NCBI RefSeq assembly: GCF_001886715.1
Contig: NZ_CP018082.1
Coordinates: 558,001-622,000 of the forward strand
Direction of reading: 5' to 3'
Origin: Nocardia mangyaensis
Lineage (GTDB): Bacteria; Actinomycetota; Actinomycetes; Mycobacteriales; Mycobacteriaceae
DNA length: 64,000 nt
In this document: piece after piece, positions 44,166 through 52,122 of the stretch
Position numbering within the stretch: position 1 is the first letter of the stretch
How the letters are laid out: each line of letters opens with the position of its first letter
Translations under genes and position numbers: made by a program
Notes under the pieces: generated by a model
The model's input: only the letters and a program-made list of their open reading frames with translations
What the model was told of the DNA's origin: nothing
Databases searched by the model: none

Positions 44166-46481
44166 ATGGTGTCGGCGACGCAGCGTTCGGCTGCCGGGCG
44201 GCGACCCGTCGACCCTCGTCTGTGGCGGTACGCGCGGGCCGCCCGGCCGCATCTGGTGGTCGCCGTCGCGCTCGCGCTGGTGATCACGGCGACGATCGTG
44301 GTCATCGCCCTGATGCTCGGTCGCGTCCTCGCCGGGGTCATCACCGATCCGGACACGCGTGACTTCGGTTCCTGGACCGCAGAATTGGTGACGCTGGCGG
44401 TCGCTGTCGCGGTGCGGGCGGTGGCGAGCTGGTGGCAGGCCCGGCTCGCGCATCGCGCCGGCAGCGTGGTGGTCGCGGAGCTGGAGAACGCGGTGCTGCG
44501 GTCGGGCGCCGAGCTGACCCCGCGCGAACTCGACGCGCGCCGCACCGAGATCGCCGTGGTGGTCGGCAACGGGCTCAATGGCTTGCGCGGCTGGTTCACC
44601 GGCTATCTGCCCGCCCTGCTGCTGGCCTGCCTCGTACCGCCGGTGGTGCTGGTCGTCATCGCCCTGCACGACGGGACCTCGGCCCTGATCGCGGTGATCA
44701 CCGTGCCGTTGATCCCGCTGTTCATGGTGCTCATCGGGCTGCTCACCCAGGGGCGCGCCGAGGCCACCCTGGCCGCCACCACTCGGCTGTCGGATCAGAT
44801 CCTCGATCTGTTCGCCGGGATGCCGACGCTGCGCGCGCTCGGACGCGAAGGTGGCCGTGGCCCGGGCATGGCCGATCAGGTACGGGCACTGGGGGATTCG
44901 CTGCGGCGCCGGACCATGCGCGCGCTGCGGATCGCGTTCCTGTCCTCGATGGTGCTGGAAAGTCTCGCGACACTGAGTGTCGCGTTGATCGCGGTGGCGA
45001 TCGGGCTGCGGTTGGTGTACGGCGAGATGACACTGTACGCCGGTTTGGTGGCGTTGATTCTCGCGCCGGAGGTGTACTGGCCGTTGCGACAGGTGGGGGA
45101 GAAGTTCCACGCGGCGCAGGATGGGATGGCGGCGGCGGAGAAGGCGTTCGCGGTGCTGGAACCCGGAGCCGGGACGGCAACCGCTGGTGTTGATCGAAAT
45201 CTCGGGGAGGGCGTGTCATCGGCCGGAGCCGATGTCGCCGGAGTGTGGGACGTGGTTGCCGGTGGTCGAGGTTCGCCCGCGGCGCACGGTGACCTCGCTG
45301 CGGCGCAACGCGAGTGGGGGCGTGGGTCGACCGGTGTCGATGCTTCGGGGGACAGCCAGGGTCCGGATACTCCCCTCGGGGTCCTTCGCGCGGCCGAGAT
45401 TGGCGAGCAGGGCCCCGATGTGCCGGACGGCGTTGCCTCGGCGAGGCGCGGATTCCACAGCGGAGCGCACGCGGCGCCTGGACCGCGAATCTCGCTGCAC
45501 GGGCTGACCATAGGGGCGCGGACAGGCGCCGCACCCGATCTGCTGACCGCCGATCTCGCCCCCGGGTTGGTGACCGTGCTGACCGGGCCCAACGGATGCG
45601 GGAAATCGACGACGCTGCAAGCGATTCTGGGCCTCATCGAACCTGATGCGGGGGCCGTGCTGGTCGACGGCGTCGATGTGCGCGATCTCGATCAGGACGC
45701 CTGGTGGAATCGCATCGCCTGGTTGCCGCAGCGGCCGGTGCTGGTGCCGGGCACGCTGCGCGAGAACGTGGAATTGCTCGGCGCCCGAGCCGACATCGAG
45801 TCGCCCGGTGCGCCCCAACTGGTCGACCACATCGAACAGATCAGCGCCGCAACTGGATTCGACGAGGTACTCGACGAGCTACCCGACCGCTGGGACACCA
45901 TCGTCGGCCAAGGCGGCACTGGTCTGTCCCTCGGTCAACGCCAACGCCTGGCGCTCACCCGCGTCCTCGCCGCCCACCGTCCCGTCCTCCTCCTCGACGA
46001 ACCCACCGCCCACCTCGACGGCGCGAGCGAACACCGCGTGCTCACCACCCTGCGCAGCCTCGCCGCCGCAGGCGCCACCGTTGTCGTCATCGGCCACCGC
46101 CCGACGGTGTTGGCCGTCGCTGATGTGATCGTCGAGGTGGAAGAGAACACCGACCGCGACGGTCCCGGCGATGACGATCCGCCGGTCGACGTCTCCTCGG
46201 TGCGCGGACGCTCGGAGGCTGGTTCCGGGAGTCCGGCGGGGCACGGATTCGCCGCCAACGGTTCGTCAGGCGCTGGGGATGACGTCGCTGGAAATCGGGC
46301 AGACGTGGCTGGTGCGGACCGAGCCGGCGGCTGCGGAGCGGATGTCGGCGACAGTCGAGGTGCGGGCGGGACGGATACCGCGCCGCGTGGCAAGGACGGC
46401 GGTGATGCGCTGGGCACAGGTGGGATCGACGCGGTGCGCAGCGGGGCAGTCGGTGGCGTGCGGGGCGGGTGGGCCTCGTGA
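44166..46481 (+). CDS. cydD: Cysteine/glutathione-type ABC exporter CydD with low-complexity inserts
   Basis: CydDC is the ABC exporter required for bd-oxidase assembly. The protein is 771 residues, about 200 longer than most CydD. Residues 30-310 hold the six-helix membrane domain. Walker A is GPNGCGKST (474-482), the Q-loop Gln is in WLPQRP (522), the signature is LSLGQ (587-591, in place of LSGGQ), Walker B is LLLDEP (608-613) and the switch His is in IGHRP (644). Two Gly/Ala/Asp-rich segments, residues about 334-440 and 662-771, are not in the family. The first separates the membrane and ATPase domains. The stop overlaps the cydC GTG (GTGA). Confidence 0.88.
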   Translation: MVSATQRSAAGRRPVDPRLWRYARAARPHLVVAVALALVITATIVVIALMLGRVLAGVITDPDTRDFGSWTAELVTLAVAVAVRAVASWWQARLAHRAGSVVVAELENAVLRSGAELTPRELDARRTEIAVVVGNGLNGLRGWFTGYLPALLLACLVPPVVLVVIALHDGTSALIAVITVPLIPLFMVLIGLLTQGRAEATLAATTRLSDQILDLFAGMPTLRALGREGGRGPGMADQVRALGDSLRRRTMRALRIAFLSSMVLESLATLSVALIAVAIGLRLVYGEMTLYAGLVALILAPEVYWPLRQVGEKFHAAQDGMAAAEKAFAVLEPGAGTATAGVDRNLGEGVSSAGADVAGVWDVVAGGRGSPAAHGDLAAAQREWGRGSTGVDASGDSQGPDTPLGVLRAAEIGEQGPDVPDGVASARRGFHSGAHAAPGPRISLHGLTIGARTGAAPDLLTADLAPGLVTVLTGPNGCGKSTTLQAILGLIEPDAGAVLVDGVDVRDLDQDAWWNRIAWLPQRPVLVPGTLRENVELLGARADIESPGAPQLVDHIEQISAATGFDEVLDELPDRWDTIVGQGGTGLSLGQRQRLALTRVLAAHRPVLLLDEPTAHLDGASEHRVLTTLRSLAAAGATVVVIGHRPTVLAVADVIVEVEENTDRDGPGDDDPPVDVSSVRGRSEAGSGSPAGHGFAANGSSGAGDDVAGNRADVAGADRAGGCGADVGDSRGAGGTDTAPRGKDGGDALGTGGIDAVRSGAVGGVRGGWAS
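45165..45485 (+). other. Low-complexity insert in cydD
   Basis: About 107 codons rich in Gly, Ala, Ser, Asp and Arg between the last membrane helix and the nucleotide-binding domain. The frame is maintained and both flanking domains are intact. Confidence 0.6.
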
Positions 46482-48382
46482 GGGCGGCGCGGCGGGGGTC
46501 GGTGGTGGGGGATCTGCGGGAGATGTGGGGGCTGCTCGGGTTGTCGCCGTGGCGGGTCGCGGTGGCGATCGGGTGGGGGGTGCTGGCGCTGGGCAGTGGG
46601 CTCGCGCTGGCGGCGCTGGCGGCGTGGTTGATCGCGCGGGCGTGGCAGATGCCGCCGGTGCTGTATCTGAGCGTGGCGGTGACGGCGGTACGGGCGCTGG
46701 GGATCTCGCGCGGGCTGTGCCGGTATCTCGAACGGCTTGCCACGCACGATGTGGCGTTGCGGGCGATGACGTCGGCGCGGACCACCGTGTATCGCACGCT
46801 GGCGCAGTCGGATATCTGGTGGCGGCGCGACAGGGTCTCGTCGTCGGGGGACGACGGTCGAGTGGTGGTGGGGCTCGCCGGGAAGGCGGTGGGCGTCGGT
46901 AGCGGTAGCGAGGTGGCCGCGCCTGCGTCGGACAGGTCTGGTTCGGTGGCGGAGTTCGCCGGGGACGCGGTGCGCGGTGGGGAGGCTGGTGCGCGGGGCC
47001 AGACCGGCGAGGTGGCGCGTGAACTGCGACGCGGGGAGGTGCTGGTTCGGGTCGGGGCCGATATCGACGACCTCGGGGCCGTGGTGGTTCGGGTGCTCGT
47101 GCCGGTGGCTGTCGCGGTGATTCTGTCGCTGGCGGCGGTGGGGTTGATCGCCGTGATCTCGGTGACGGCTGCGGTGATTCTCGCGGTCGCACTGGCGGTT
47201 TCGGGGATACTCGCGCCGTGGTTGTCGGGGGTGGCGGCGCAGGAGGCCGAGCGGGCGGTGCGGGCCGATCGGGCCGAGTTCACCGCCGAGGCGATGACCG
47301 TGCTCGATCACGCGGCCGAACTGCGGGTCGCGGGCCGGCTGGACGCGGCGCTCGCGCGGGCGGACAAGGCGACTCGGCGAGCCGTGGCCGCCGAGGACGC
47401 GGCTGCCTCCCGAAGCGCCTGGGCCGCCGCGGCGACCCCACTCTCGATCGGTGTCAGCGCGTTCGGCGCCCTGCTGGTCGGCATCGCGGCCTACGGCCCC
47501 ACCGGCGGACTCCCCGGCGGCATGACGCCGATGGCCCTCACCATCCTCGTCCTCGTCCCCCTCTCGGCATTCGAAGCCGTCGCCGCCCTCCCCGCCGCCG
47601 CAACCACTCTCACCACCTCCCGCGCCGCCCTCCACCGCCTGCGCAGCGCGGCACCGGACGTCACCGAGAGCACGGCAGCTGGTGGCGCGCTCACACCTGA
47701 TGGTCCGGCCGCAGGGCGCGTGGCAACAGCTGGGGACAGGGCAGCTGGGGCCGAGGGAAAGGCGAGCGCGGTAGGTGGCGGCGCTGCGCCGACTGTGCGC
47801 GCGGTGCCGGAGATCGCGCTGCCGGAGGGGCGGCGCATGGCCGTGGTCGGTCCCAGCGGCTCGGGAAAGACGACGCTGTTGATGGCGTGGGCCGGGTTGT
47901 TCGGCACCCCGCGCGATGGCGTCACCTTCTTCGCCGAGGACGCGCATCTGTTCGGCACATCGATCCTGGAGAACCTGCGCGTCGCCCGCGGCGACATCAC
48001 CGATGACGAAGCCGAAAACGCCTTGCGCGCAGTCGGTCTCGGCCCATGGCTCGACACCCTCCCGAACGGCGTGCACACCGGTCTCACCGCGGGCGCCGCC
48101 GCCGTCTCGGGCGGTCAGCGCCGCCGCATCCTCCTCGCCCGCGCCCTGCTCGCCCCCGCCCACACCCTTCTCCTCGACGAACCCACCGAACACCTGGCCG
48201 CCGCGGAGGGAGAACAACTCCTGCGCGACCTCCTCGACGCCGACAGCGGCCTCGTCGCCCCCGACCGCACCGTCGTCGTGGTCACCCACCAACTCCCCAC
48301 CGACCACCACGCCGACACGGTCGTCACCGTCGACCCCACCGGCACCTGCCATGTAACCCACCCCCGCAGCTCGACCACCTGA
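46478..48382 (+). CDS. cydC: ABC exporter subunit CydC with low-complexity inserts
   Basis: This is the partner of CydD. The 634-residue protein has a membrane domain interrupted by about 70 non-conserved residues (about 118-185) between the second helix region and ELRRGEVLVRVGADIDDLG, where other CydC proteins continue directly. A second Ala/Gly-rich linker precedes the ATPase domain. Walker A is VGPSGSGKTT, the signature AVSGGQRRR and Walker B TLLLDEPTEH. The Q-loop position reads FFAEDAHLF, without Gln, and the segment from Walker A to it is short, as in other actinobacterial CydC proteins. GTG 46478 overlaps the cydD stop; GTG 46469 is 9 bp earlier. Confidence 0.87.
   Translation: MRAARRGSVVGDLREMWGLLGLSPWRVAVAIGWGVLALGSGLALAALAAWLIARAWQMPPVLYLSVAVTAVRALGISRGLCRYLERLATHDVALRAMTSARTTVYRTLAQSDIWWRRDRVSSSGDDGRVVVGLAGKAVGVGSGSEVAAPASDRSGSVAEFAGDAVRGGEAGARGQTGEVARELRRGEVLVRVGADIDDLGAVVVRVLVPVAVAVILSLAAVGLIAVISVTAAVILAVALAVSGILAPWLSGVAAQEAERAVRADRAEFTAEAMTVLDHAAELRVAGRLDAALARADKATRRAVAAEDAAASRSAWAAAATPLSIGVSAFGALLVGIAAYGPTGGLPGGMTPMALTILVLVPLSAFEAVAALPAAATTLTTSRAALHRLRSAAPDVTESTAAGGALTPDGPAAGRVATAGDRAAGAEGKASAVGGGAAPTVRAVPEIALPEGRRMAVVGPSGSGKTTLLMAWAGLFGTPRDGVTFFAEDAHLFGTSILENLRVARGDITDDEAENALRAVGLGPWLDTLPNGVHTGLTAGAAAVSGGQRRRILLARALLAPAHTLLLDEPTEHLAAAEGEQLLRDLLDADSGLVAPDRTVVVVTHQLPTDHHADTVVTVDPTGTCHVTHPRSSTT
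46830..47025 (+). other. Low-complexity insert in cydC
   Basis: About 65 codons encoding Gly/Ala/Ser/Val-rich sequence inside the membrane domain. It has no stop and keeps the frame, but its amino-acid composition is unlike the rest of CydC. Confidence 0.55.
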
Positions 48383-48418
48383 TTCGGCGAGTGGCCCCGG
48401 CGCGATCGACCACTTCGC

Positions 48419-48433
48419 CCGCGGATTTCGCGG
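48419..48433 (+). terminator. Weak hairpin after cydC
   Basis: CCGCG-GATTT-CGCGG, 37 bp beyond the cydC stop. Confidence 0.35.
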
Positions 48434-48492
48434 TCCTGCGCGCTGGGTCCCACCGGACGAACTCGCCCAGGTCAGACGCACCATTAAATCAA

Positions 48493-48521
48493 TTGCCGCC
48501 TCCGCCCCGCCCCACTAGATT
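48493..48521 (+). promoter_or_regulatory. Promoter of the structured leader RNA
   Basis: TTGCCG (48493-48498), exactly 17 bases, TAGATT (48516-48521). Initiation would fall near 48528, 8 bases before a very strong SD. This is the best -35/-10 pair seen in the window. Confidence 0.6.
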
Positions 48522-48554
48522 CATCAGTACACAAGAGAGGAGGTGGTCTGAAGA

Positions 48555-48593
48555 ATGTATGTTCAACGGATGCGTGAGGTGGCTGCCCGCTAG
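48555..48593 (+). CDS. 12-codon leader ORF with extended Shine-Dalgarno
   Basis: An ATG ORF encoding MYVQRMREVAAR and ending in TAG. It is preceded by GAGAGGAGGTGGTCTGA (48535-48551), which pairs almost perfectly with the 16S rRNA 3' end over more than ten bases, much stronger than any other ribosome-binding site here. Its stop codon lies inside the left arm of the outer stem of the downstream structure, so a translating or terminating ribosome would prevent that pairing. The pattern suggests a regulatory leader peptide or standby ribosome site. I recall similar sequences in other actinomycetes but cannot name a family. Confidence 0.55.
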   Translation: MYVQRMREVAAR

Positions 48594-48758
48594 CAGCACA
48601 CCCTGCGGGATTTCCCCAGCGGTGCGCTGAGCGCGAATCCCAAGCAGTCACCCGACCCCCGAGCCCCCGGCAGATCCAACCGGGACCGTCACGTTCCCTG
48701 GAACGCGACGATATGGCTCGGGGGTCGCTCCATGTTCGGAGGAAAACCTGCTGCTAGC
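48589..48758 (+). ncRNA. Candidate structured leader RNA upstream of the Uma2 gene
   Basis: Four nested helices are visible. The outer stem pairs GCTAGCAGCA (48589-48598) with TGCTGCTAGC (48749-48758), 10 bp. An inner 13-bp stem pairs CGACCCCCGAGCC (48653-48665) with GGCTCGGGGGTCG (48715-48727). Inside it are CCCGG/CCGGG (48666-48670 with 48680-48684) and CGTC-A-CGTTC / GAACG-C-GACG (48687-48710). The stretch 48600-48652 contains further partial dyads. No known riboswitch core (cobalamin, TPP, SAM, M-box, ydaO) fits. The element lies between its own promoter and the Uma2 start. Confidence 0.5.
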
Positions 48759-48780
48759 TGCGCTGAGGTGCCGCTACGAT

Positions 48781-49395
48781 GTGAGGATGAACGCTGAGCC
48801 GCTACCTGACGAGGTGGATGAGGTGGATGCGCCGCCTGAGTGGTTGGCGCCTGCGGGGGGGTACACGGCCGAGAAGTTTCTTGCGATGCGCGGACTGCCG
48901 AAGCACACCGAGTTGATCGATGGGGGATTGGTCTTCGTGAGTCCGCAGCGCAAGTGGCACCGTCGGGTGATCTCGATGATTCGCGGGCAGTTGCGCACTC
49001 AAGCGCCGGATGAATGGCGAGCGGACCGCGAGATGGCAGTGCGGCTCGGATTGCGGCAGATGCCCGAACCCGATGTGTTGGTCGTCAGCGCGGAAGCATT
49101 CGGTCGCGAAGACCCTCAAAGCTATTACGAGCCAGCCGATGTCGCACTTGTCGTCGAGGTGGTTTCGCCCGACTCCGAGGAGCGTGATCGCGACACGAAG
49201 CCGTTCAAGTACGCCAAGGCGGGAATTCGACACTTCTGGCGGGTCGAGCGGGGTGACGGCGAACATGTCATCGCTTATGCCTACGAGCTGGACCCGGCCA
49301 CCAGCCGGTATGTCCCCGTAGGCATTTTTCATGATCGGTTGACCATCGGTGTCCCGTTTCCGATCGACATCGATCTGACTGCCCTCGAGAACTAG
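48781..49395 (+). CDS. Uma2-family (DUF820) putative restriction-type endonuclease
   Basis: The 204-residue protein belongs to the Uma2/DUF820 family with a PD-(D/E)xK nuclease fold. ELIDGGLVFVSPQRKWHRR starts the domain, EPDVLVVSAEAFG gives the catalytic Asp, and ALVVEVVSPDSEERDRDTK gives the Glu and later Lys. FKYAKAGIRHFWRVE is the usual C-terminal block. The biological role of the family is unknown. GTG 48781 (with GAGGTG upstream) or ATG 48787 may be the start. It is downstream of the structured leader RNA, which may control it. Confidence 0.85.
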   Translation: MRMNAEPLPDEVDEVDAPPEWLAPAGGYTAEKFLAMRGLPKHTELIDGGLVFVSPQRKWHRRVISMIRGQLRTQAPDEWRADREMAVRLGLRQMPEPDVLVVSAEAFGREDPQSYYEPADVALVVEVVSPDSEERDRDTKPFKYAKAGIRHFWRVERGDGEHVIAYAYELDPATSRYVPVGIFHDRLTIGVPFPIDIDLTALEN

Positions 49396-49407
49396 CGGCC
49401 GAGCAGC

Positions 49408-50100
49408 TCAGCCGATGTAGCGCTGCAAGCGGGCGGAGAGGCGGGGCTCGAGGGCACCGTCGGGGTTCACTCGTTCTTCGACGTAGGCGAGGTCGCCGCC
49501 CTCGACGATGCCGTAGAGGCGTTTGGCGCCGCCGACGACGGAGCCGGACTGGCTGCGGATCACCACGTCGGTGGCCAGTTCCCAGGATGACTGGGTGCGG
49601 GCGGTGCCGTAGAACAGTTCGACGATGCCGGAGCTGTGGGTGAGCAGGAGTTCGAGCATCTCGGCGTCGCCGTCGGTGCCGACTCGCCAGAAGCCGCTCT
49701 CGCGCAGGTCGGGGCCGGTGTAGGTGCCCTCGGTGTCGAGTTTCCAGGTCCGCGATTCCCAGGCCAGGTATTCGCCGCCGTCGTGGGAGACGATGATCTG
49801 CTGACCGAAGTGGTAGTCGCCCTCGGTGGGGTGGTTGCCCTCGCCCTCGCCGCGCCACACGCCGACCAGCGGCAGCAGGGCCAGCATGGCGTGGTTCAGA
49901 TCCGGACCCTCGCGCAGATTCGCGGTGTCGGGGGGCAGGGGAAGATCCGGCAGGACCGAAATGTTTCGGACGCCGGTCTGTTTGGCTCGTTCGGCGGCGA
50001 CAGTGACCGCCTCGTCACCGCTGCGACGCTCGGCCGGAGCGTCTGCTACTTCACTCGCTCGCTCGGCCGGATCGGAACCCTCGCTCGCGAGCCCGCTCAT
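49408..50100 (-). CDS. Nitrobindin-like heme-binding beta-barrel protein (FABP-like)
   Basis: The C-terminal 160 residues form the nitrobindin (THAP4_heme-bd/DUF1794) beta barrel: [20 protein letters not shown] opens the barrel, [24 protein letters not shown] and the closing [11 protein letters not shown]. Nitrobindins carry ferric heme with a His ligand and react with NO or peroxynitrite. The [11 protein letters not shown] segment offers conserved residues near the heme pocket. The N-terminal 45 residues are polar and probably disordered. It corresponds to Rv0813c. A repeat copy and a 31-aa gene lie directly upstream. Confidence 0.85.
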   Translation of the reverse strand: MSGLASEGSDPAERASEVADAPAERRSGDEAVTVAAERAKQTGVRNISVLPDLPLPPDTANLREGPDLNHAMLALLPLVGVWRGEGEGNHPTEGDYHFGQQIIVSHDGGEYLAWESRTWKLDTEGTYTGPDLRESGFWRVGTDGDAEMLELLLTHSSGIVELFYGTARTQSSWELATDVVIRSQSGSVVGGAKRLYGIVEGGDLAYVEERVNPDGALEPRLSARLQRYIG

Positions 50101-50131
50101 GACACTGAATCCATGGAGTCATGTGCGATGG

Positions 50132-50165
50132 CCTGCGTGGTTACACCGCGCTGCCGCCTCCGGCC
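50132..50165 (-). repeat. Dispersed short repeat, copy 3
   Basis: The plus strand reads CCTGCGTGGTTACACCGCGC followed by TGCCGCCTCCGGCC. It is the reverse complement of the repeat at 8701 and 16882, with several substitutions. It sits between the 31-aa gene and the nitrobindin-like gene. Confidence 0.5.
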
Positions 50166-50173
50166 ACTGACGC

Positions 50174-50269
50174 TCATGACTCGGTGAACAGCCGGTAGAA
50201 GACGTAGAGGCCGAACCAGCCGATGAGGATCGACACGGCGATGAGGAGAATCTCGAAGAAGAGGACCAC
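50174..50269 (-). CDS. 31-residue single-helix membrane peptide
   Basis: The GTG-initiated frame encodes VVLFFEILLIAVSILIGWFG then LYVFYRLFTES: one hydrophobic helix ending in a short charged tail, typical of actinobacterial membrane microproteins. There is no SD, but TAGAAT lies six bases upstream of the GTG, so the transcript would be leaderless, a common mode in this group. It precedes the nitrobindin-like gene by 73 bp on the same strand and may be co-transcribed. No family is assigned. Confidence 0.65.
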   Translation of the reverse strand: MVLFFEILLIAVSILIGWFGLYVFYRLFTES

Positions 50270-50275
50270 GATCGA

Positions 50276-50281
50276 ATTCTA
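50276..50281 (-). promoter_or_regulatory. -10 element of the leaderless microprotein gene
   Basis: TAGAAT on the minus strand, six bases before the GTG start at 50269. The -35 is not clear. Confidence 0.5.
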
Positions 50282-50303
50282 ACTACTCGACGGACAGGAC
50301 ACG

Positions 50304-50349
50304 ACAACGGCCCTGGCGGTTCCCGCACAGGAACTACCAGGGCCGTTGT
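50304..50349 (-). terminator. Terminator of the cysA-sseC operon
   Basis: A perfect 13-bp stem (ACAACGGCCCTGG / CCAGGGCCGTTGT) with an inner GTTCC/GGAAC dyad. It lies 6 bp beyond the sseC stop and isolates it from the microprotein gene. Confidence 0.8.
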
Positions 50350-50355
50350 GAGGTA

Positions 50356-50661
50356 TTACTTCGCGACCGCGACATCCACCGAGTGGATGCCCGCGCCCTC
50401 GGGGCTGACCTCGGCCGAGCCGTTGCCCGAGGCCGACAGCGCGCGCAGGGTCCACGAACCCGGCGCGGCGAAGAAGCGGAAGTCACCGGTGCCGGAGGCG
50501 ACGACCTCGGCGGTGAAATCACCGTTGCCGTCGAGCAGACGCACGAACGCGCCGCCGACCGGCTGACCGTCGATGCTCAGGACGCGGCCGGTGATGACCG
50601 TCTCCTTCTCCACGTCGACGCCTGCCGGGATGGCCTGACCCTGGGTAGGTGCTGCACACAT
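50356..50661 (-). CDS. sseC: DUF1416 protein SseC
   Basis: The 101-residue protein is the DUF1416/SseC partner found after cysA-type sulfurtransferases (Rv0814c). It has a carboxypeptidase-regulatory-like beta-sandwich (VITGRVLSIDGQPVGGAFVR) and a single Cys at residue 2. The role in thiosulfate sulfur transfer is inferred from constant linkage. ATG 50661 follows GGGAGCG, which overlaps the last codons of cysA; the gap is 4 bp, so translation is coupled. Confidence 0.9.
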   Translation of the reverse strand: MCAAPTQGQAIPAGVDVEKETVITGRVLSIDGQPVGGAFVRLLDGNGDFTAEVVASGTGDFRFFAAPGSWTLRALSASGNGSAEVSPEGAGIHSVDVAVAK

Positions 50662-50665
50662 GGAA

Positions 50666-51499
50666 TTACGCTCCCAACTCGATAGGTGCACCGACGAGCG
50701 AACCGTATTCGGTCCAGCTGCCGTCGTAGTTCTTGACATTCTGGTGGCCGAGCAGCTCCTGCAGCACGAACCAGGTGTGCGAGGAACGCTCACCGATGCG
50801 GCAGTAGGCGATGGTCTCCTTCTCGCCGTCGAGGCCCGCGTCTTTGTACAGCTCGGCCAGCTCGGCGTCGCTGCGGAAGGTGCCGTCCTCATTGGCCGCC
50901 TTGCTCCACGGCACGTTGATGGCGCCGGGGATGTGGCCGGGACGCTGGCTCTGCTCCTGCGGCAGGTGGGCCGGGGCCAGGATCTTGCCGGAGAACTCGT
51001 CGGGCGAACGCACGTCGACCAGGTTCTTGGCGCCGATGGCGGCGATGACCTCGTCGCGGAACGCGCGGATGCTCAGGTCGGGGGCGGCGGCCTTGTACTG
51101 GGTGGCCGGGCGGGTGACCGCGTCACGCGAGAGCGGACGACCGTCGAGCTCCCACTTCTTGCGGCCGCCGTCGAGCAGCTTCACATCGTTGTGGCCGTAC
51201 AGCTTGAAGTACCAGTAGGCGTACGCGGCGAACCAGTTGTTGTTGCCGCCGTAGAGCACGACGGTGTCGTCGTTGCCGATGCCGCGAGCCGACAGCAGGT
51301 CGGAGAACTGCTCCTGGTTCACGAAGTCGCGACGAACCTGATCCTGCAGGTCGGTCTTCCAGTCCAAGCGGACGGCGCCTTCGATGTGGCCACCCTCGTA
51401 GGCGGAGGTGTCCTCGTCGACCTCGACGAAGACGACGCCGGGGGCGTTGAGGTTCTCTTCGGCCCAGTCAACGGAGACCAGGACATCGGAGCGAGCCAT
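50666..51499 (-). CDS. cysA: Thiosulfate sulfurtransferase (rhodanese)
   Basis: The 277-residue tandem-rhodanese protein transfers sulfane sulfur from thiosulfate. The catalytic loop is IAYCRIGERSSHTW (Cys about residue 232), and the first, inactive rhodanese domain contains VDWAEENLNAPGVVFVEVDE. VRSPDEFSGKI and RPGHIPGAINVPW are the second-domain hallmarks. It matches CysA2/SseA-type proteins of mycobacteria (Rv0815c); the symbol follows that usage and is not the sulfate ABC ATPase. The ATG follows AAAGGAAC. Confidence 0.92.
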   Translation of the reverse strand: MARSDVLVSVDWAEENLNAPGVVFVEVDEDTSAYEGGHIEGAVRLDWKTDLQDQVRRDFVNQEQFSDLLSARGIGNDDTVVLYGGNNNWFAAYAYWYFKLYGHNDVKLLDGGRKKWELDGRPLSRDAVTRPATQYKAAAPDLSIRAFRDEVIAAIGAKNLVDVRSPDEFSGKILAPAHLPQEQSQRPGHIPGAINVPWSKAANEDGTFRSDAELAELYKDAGLDGEKETIAYCRIGERSSHTWFVLQELLGHQNVKNYDGSWTEYGSLVGAPIELGA

Positions 51500-51530
51500 G
51501 TTGTTCCTTTCAGAGATGACGTGCAGGGGG

Positions 51531-52088
51531 TCAGTTCGGTGCCGGGGTCGCGGAACTGGCGGCAGCCCCGGAGGAGGCAGCCTGCGTAACCACGGAGGGA
51601 TAACCAGTTCCGTCAGACGGTGCTGCTGTCGTCCGGCGGAAGCGGGCGACCAGCGGATAGATCTGGCAGCCCAGGCAGACCCCGAACGCCGCGTTCAAGA
51701 ACGCCGCGAACAGGGCGAAGCCGGCGAACACCGCGCCGACGATCGAGGAGCCGAGCGCGAAGCCCAGCAGGGAGAGACCGGCGAACGCGAAGCCGAGCAG
51801 CTGCGCGAAACGCAGCGGCGGCACGGGCTCGGTCTCGGTGGTCGGACCGAGCCGCGGTGCGACGAACGCCGCGTAGAGCCGACCGTAGGGGTGCTTGGCC
51901 GGACCGCCGCTCGCGCCGATCGCGAAGACCACGGCCTGCAGGCCGATCAGGATCGCGGCGACGAGGGGGGAGAAAGCGGCGGCGACCAGCACCAGAACCA
52001 GCACGCCGGTGGTCACCCAGGCCACGAAACGCGGCCCACGGACATCGACGCGAGGTAGGGAATCAGTGGACTTCGGGGAGGTGGTCAT
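51531..52088 (-). CDS. DUF4395 membrane protein
   Basis: The 185-residue protein has four predicted helices (VAWVTTGVLVLVLVAAAFSP first) and the family motif FGVCLGCQIYPL, a membrane-embedded CxxC that suggests thiol redox or sulfur handling. GPRFVAWVT and KHPYGRLYAAFVAPRLGP are further DUF4395 blocks. The ATG follows AGGAGTACG. It is the first gene after the poly-Cys leader and forms an operon with cysA and sseC, so it probably takes part in sulfur transfer across or at the membrane. Confidence 0.88.
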   Translation of the reverse strand: MTTSPKSTDSLPRVDVRGPRFVAWVTTGVLVLVLVAAAFSPLVAAILIGLQAVVFAIGASGGPAKHPYGRLYAAFVAPRLGPTTETEPVPPLRFAQLLGFAFAGLSLLGFALGSSIVGAVFAGFALFAAFLNAAFGVCLGCQIYPLVARFRRTTAAPSDGTGYPSVVTQAASSGAAASSATPAPN

Positions 52089-52114
52089 GTGCGTACTCCT
52101 GCGCTGAGATGAGT

Positions 52115-52122
52115 CAGTTGAC
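52115..52122 (-). promoter_or_regulatory. Segment complementary to the Cys leader ORF
   Basis: The mRNA segment GTCAACTG is the exact complement of CAGTTGAC inside the leader ORF (52254-52261). It lies about 20 bases before the AGGAG of the DUF4395 gene. Confidence 0.45.

Noticed and set aside
45935..48484. 849-codon frame antisense to cydD/cydC
   Set aside because: Pro/Arg-rich, no domains, spans two real genes on the other strand.
48481..48511. Fourth copy of the dispersed repeat
   Set aside because: Only the short core TGCCGCCTCCG matches; the flanks do not.
48600..48760. Cobalamin, M-box or c-di-AMP riboswitch in the Uma2 leader
   Set aside because: None of the conserved core sequences of these classes could be matched; only generic stems are present.
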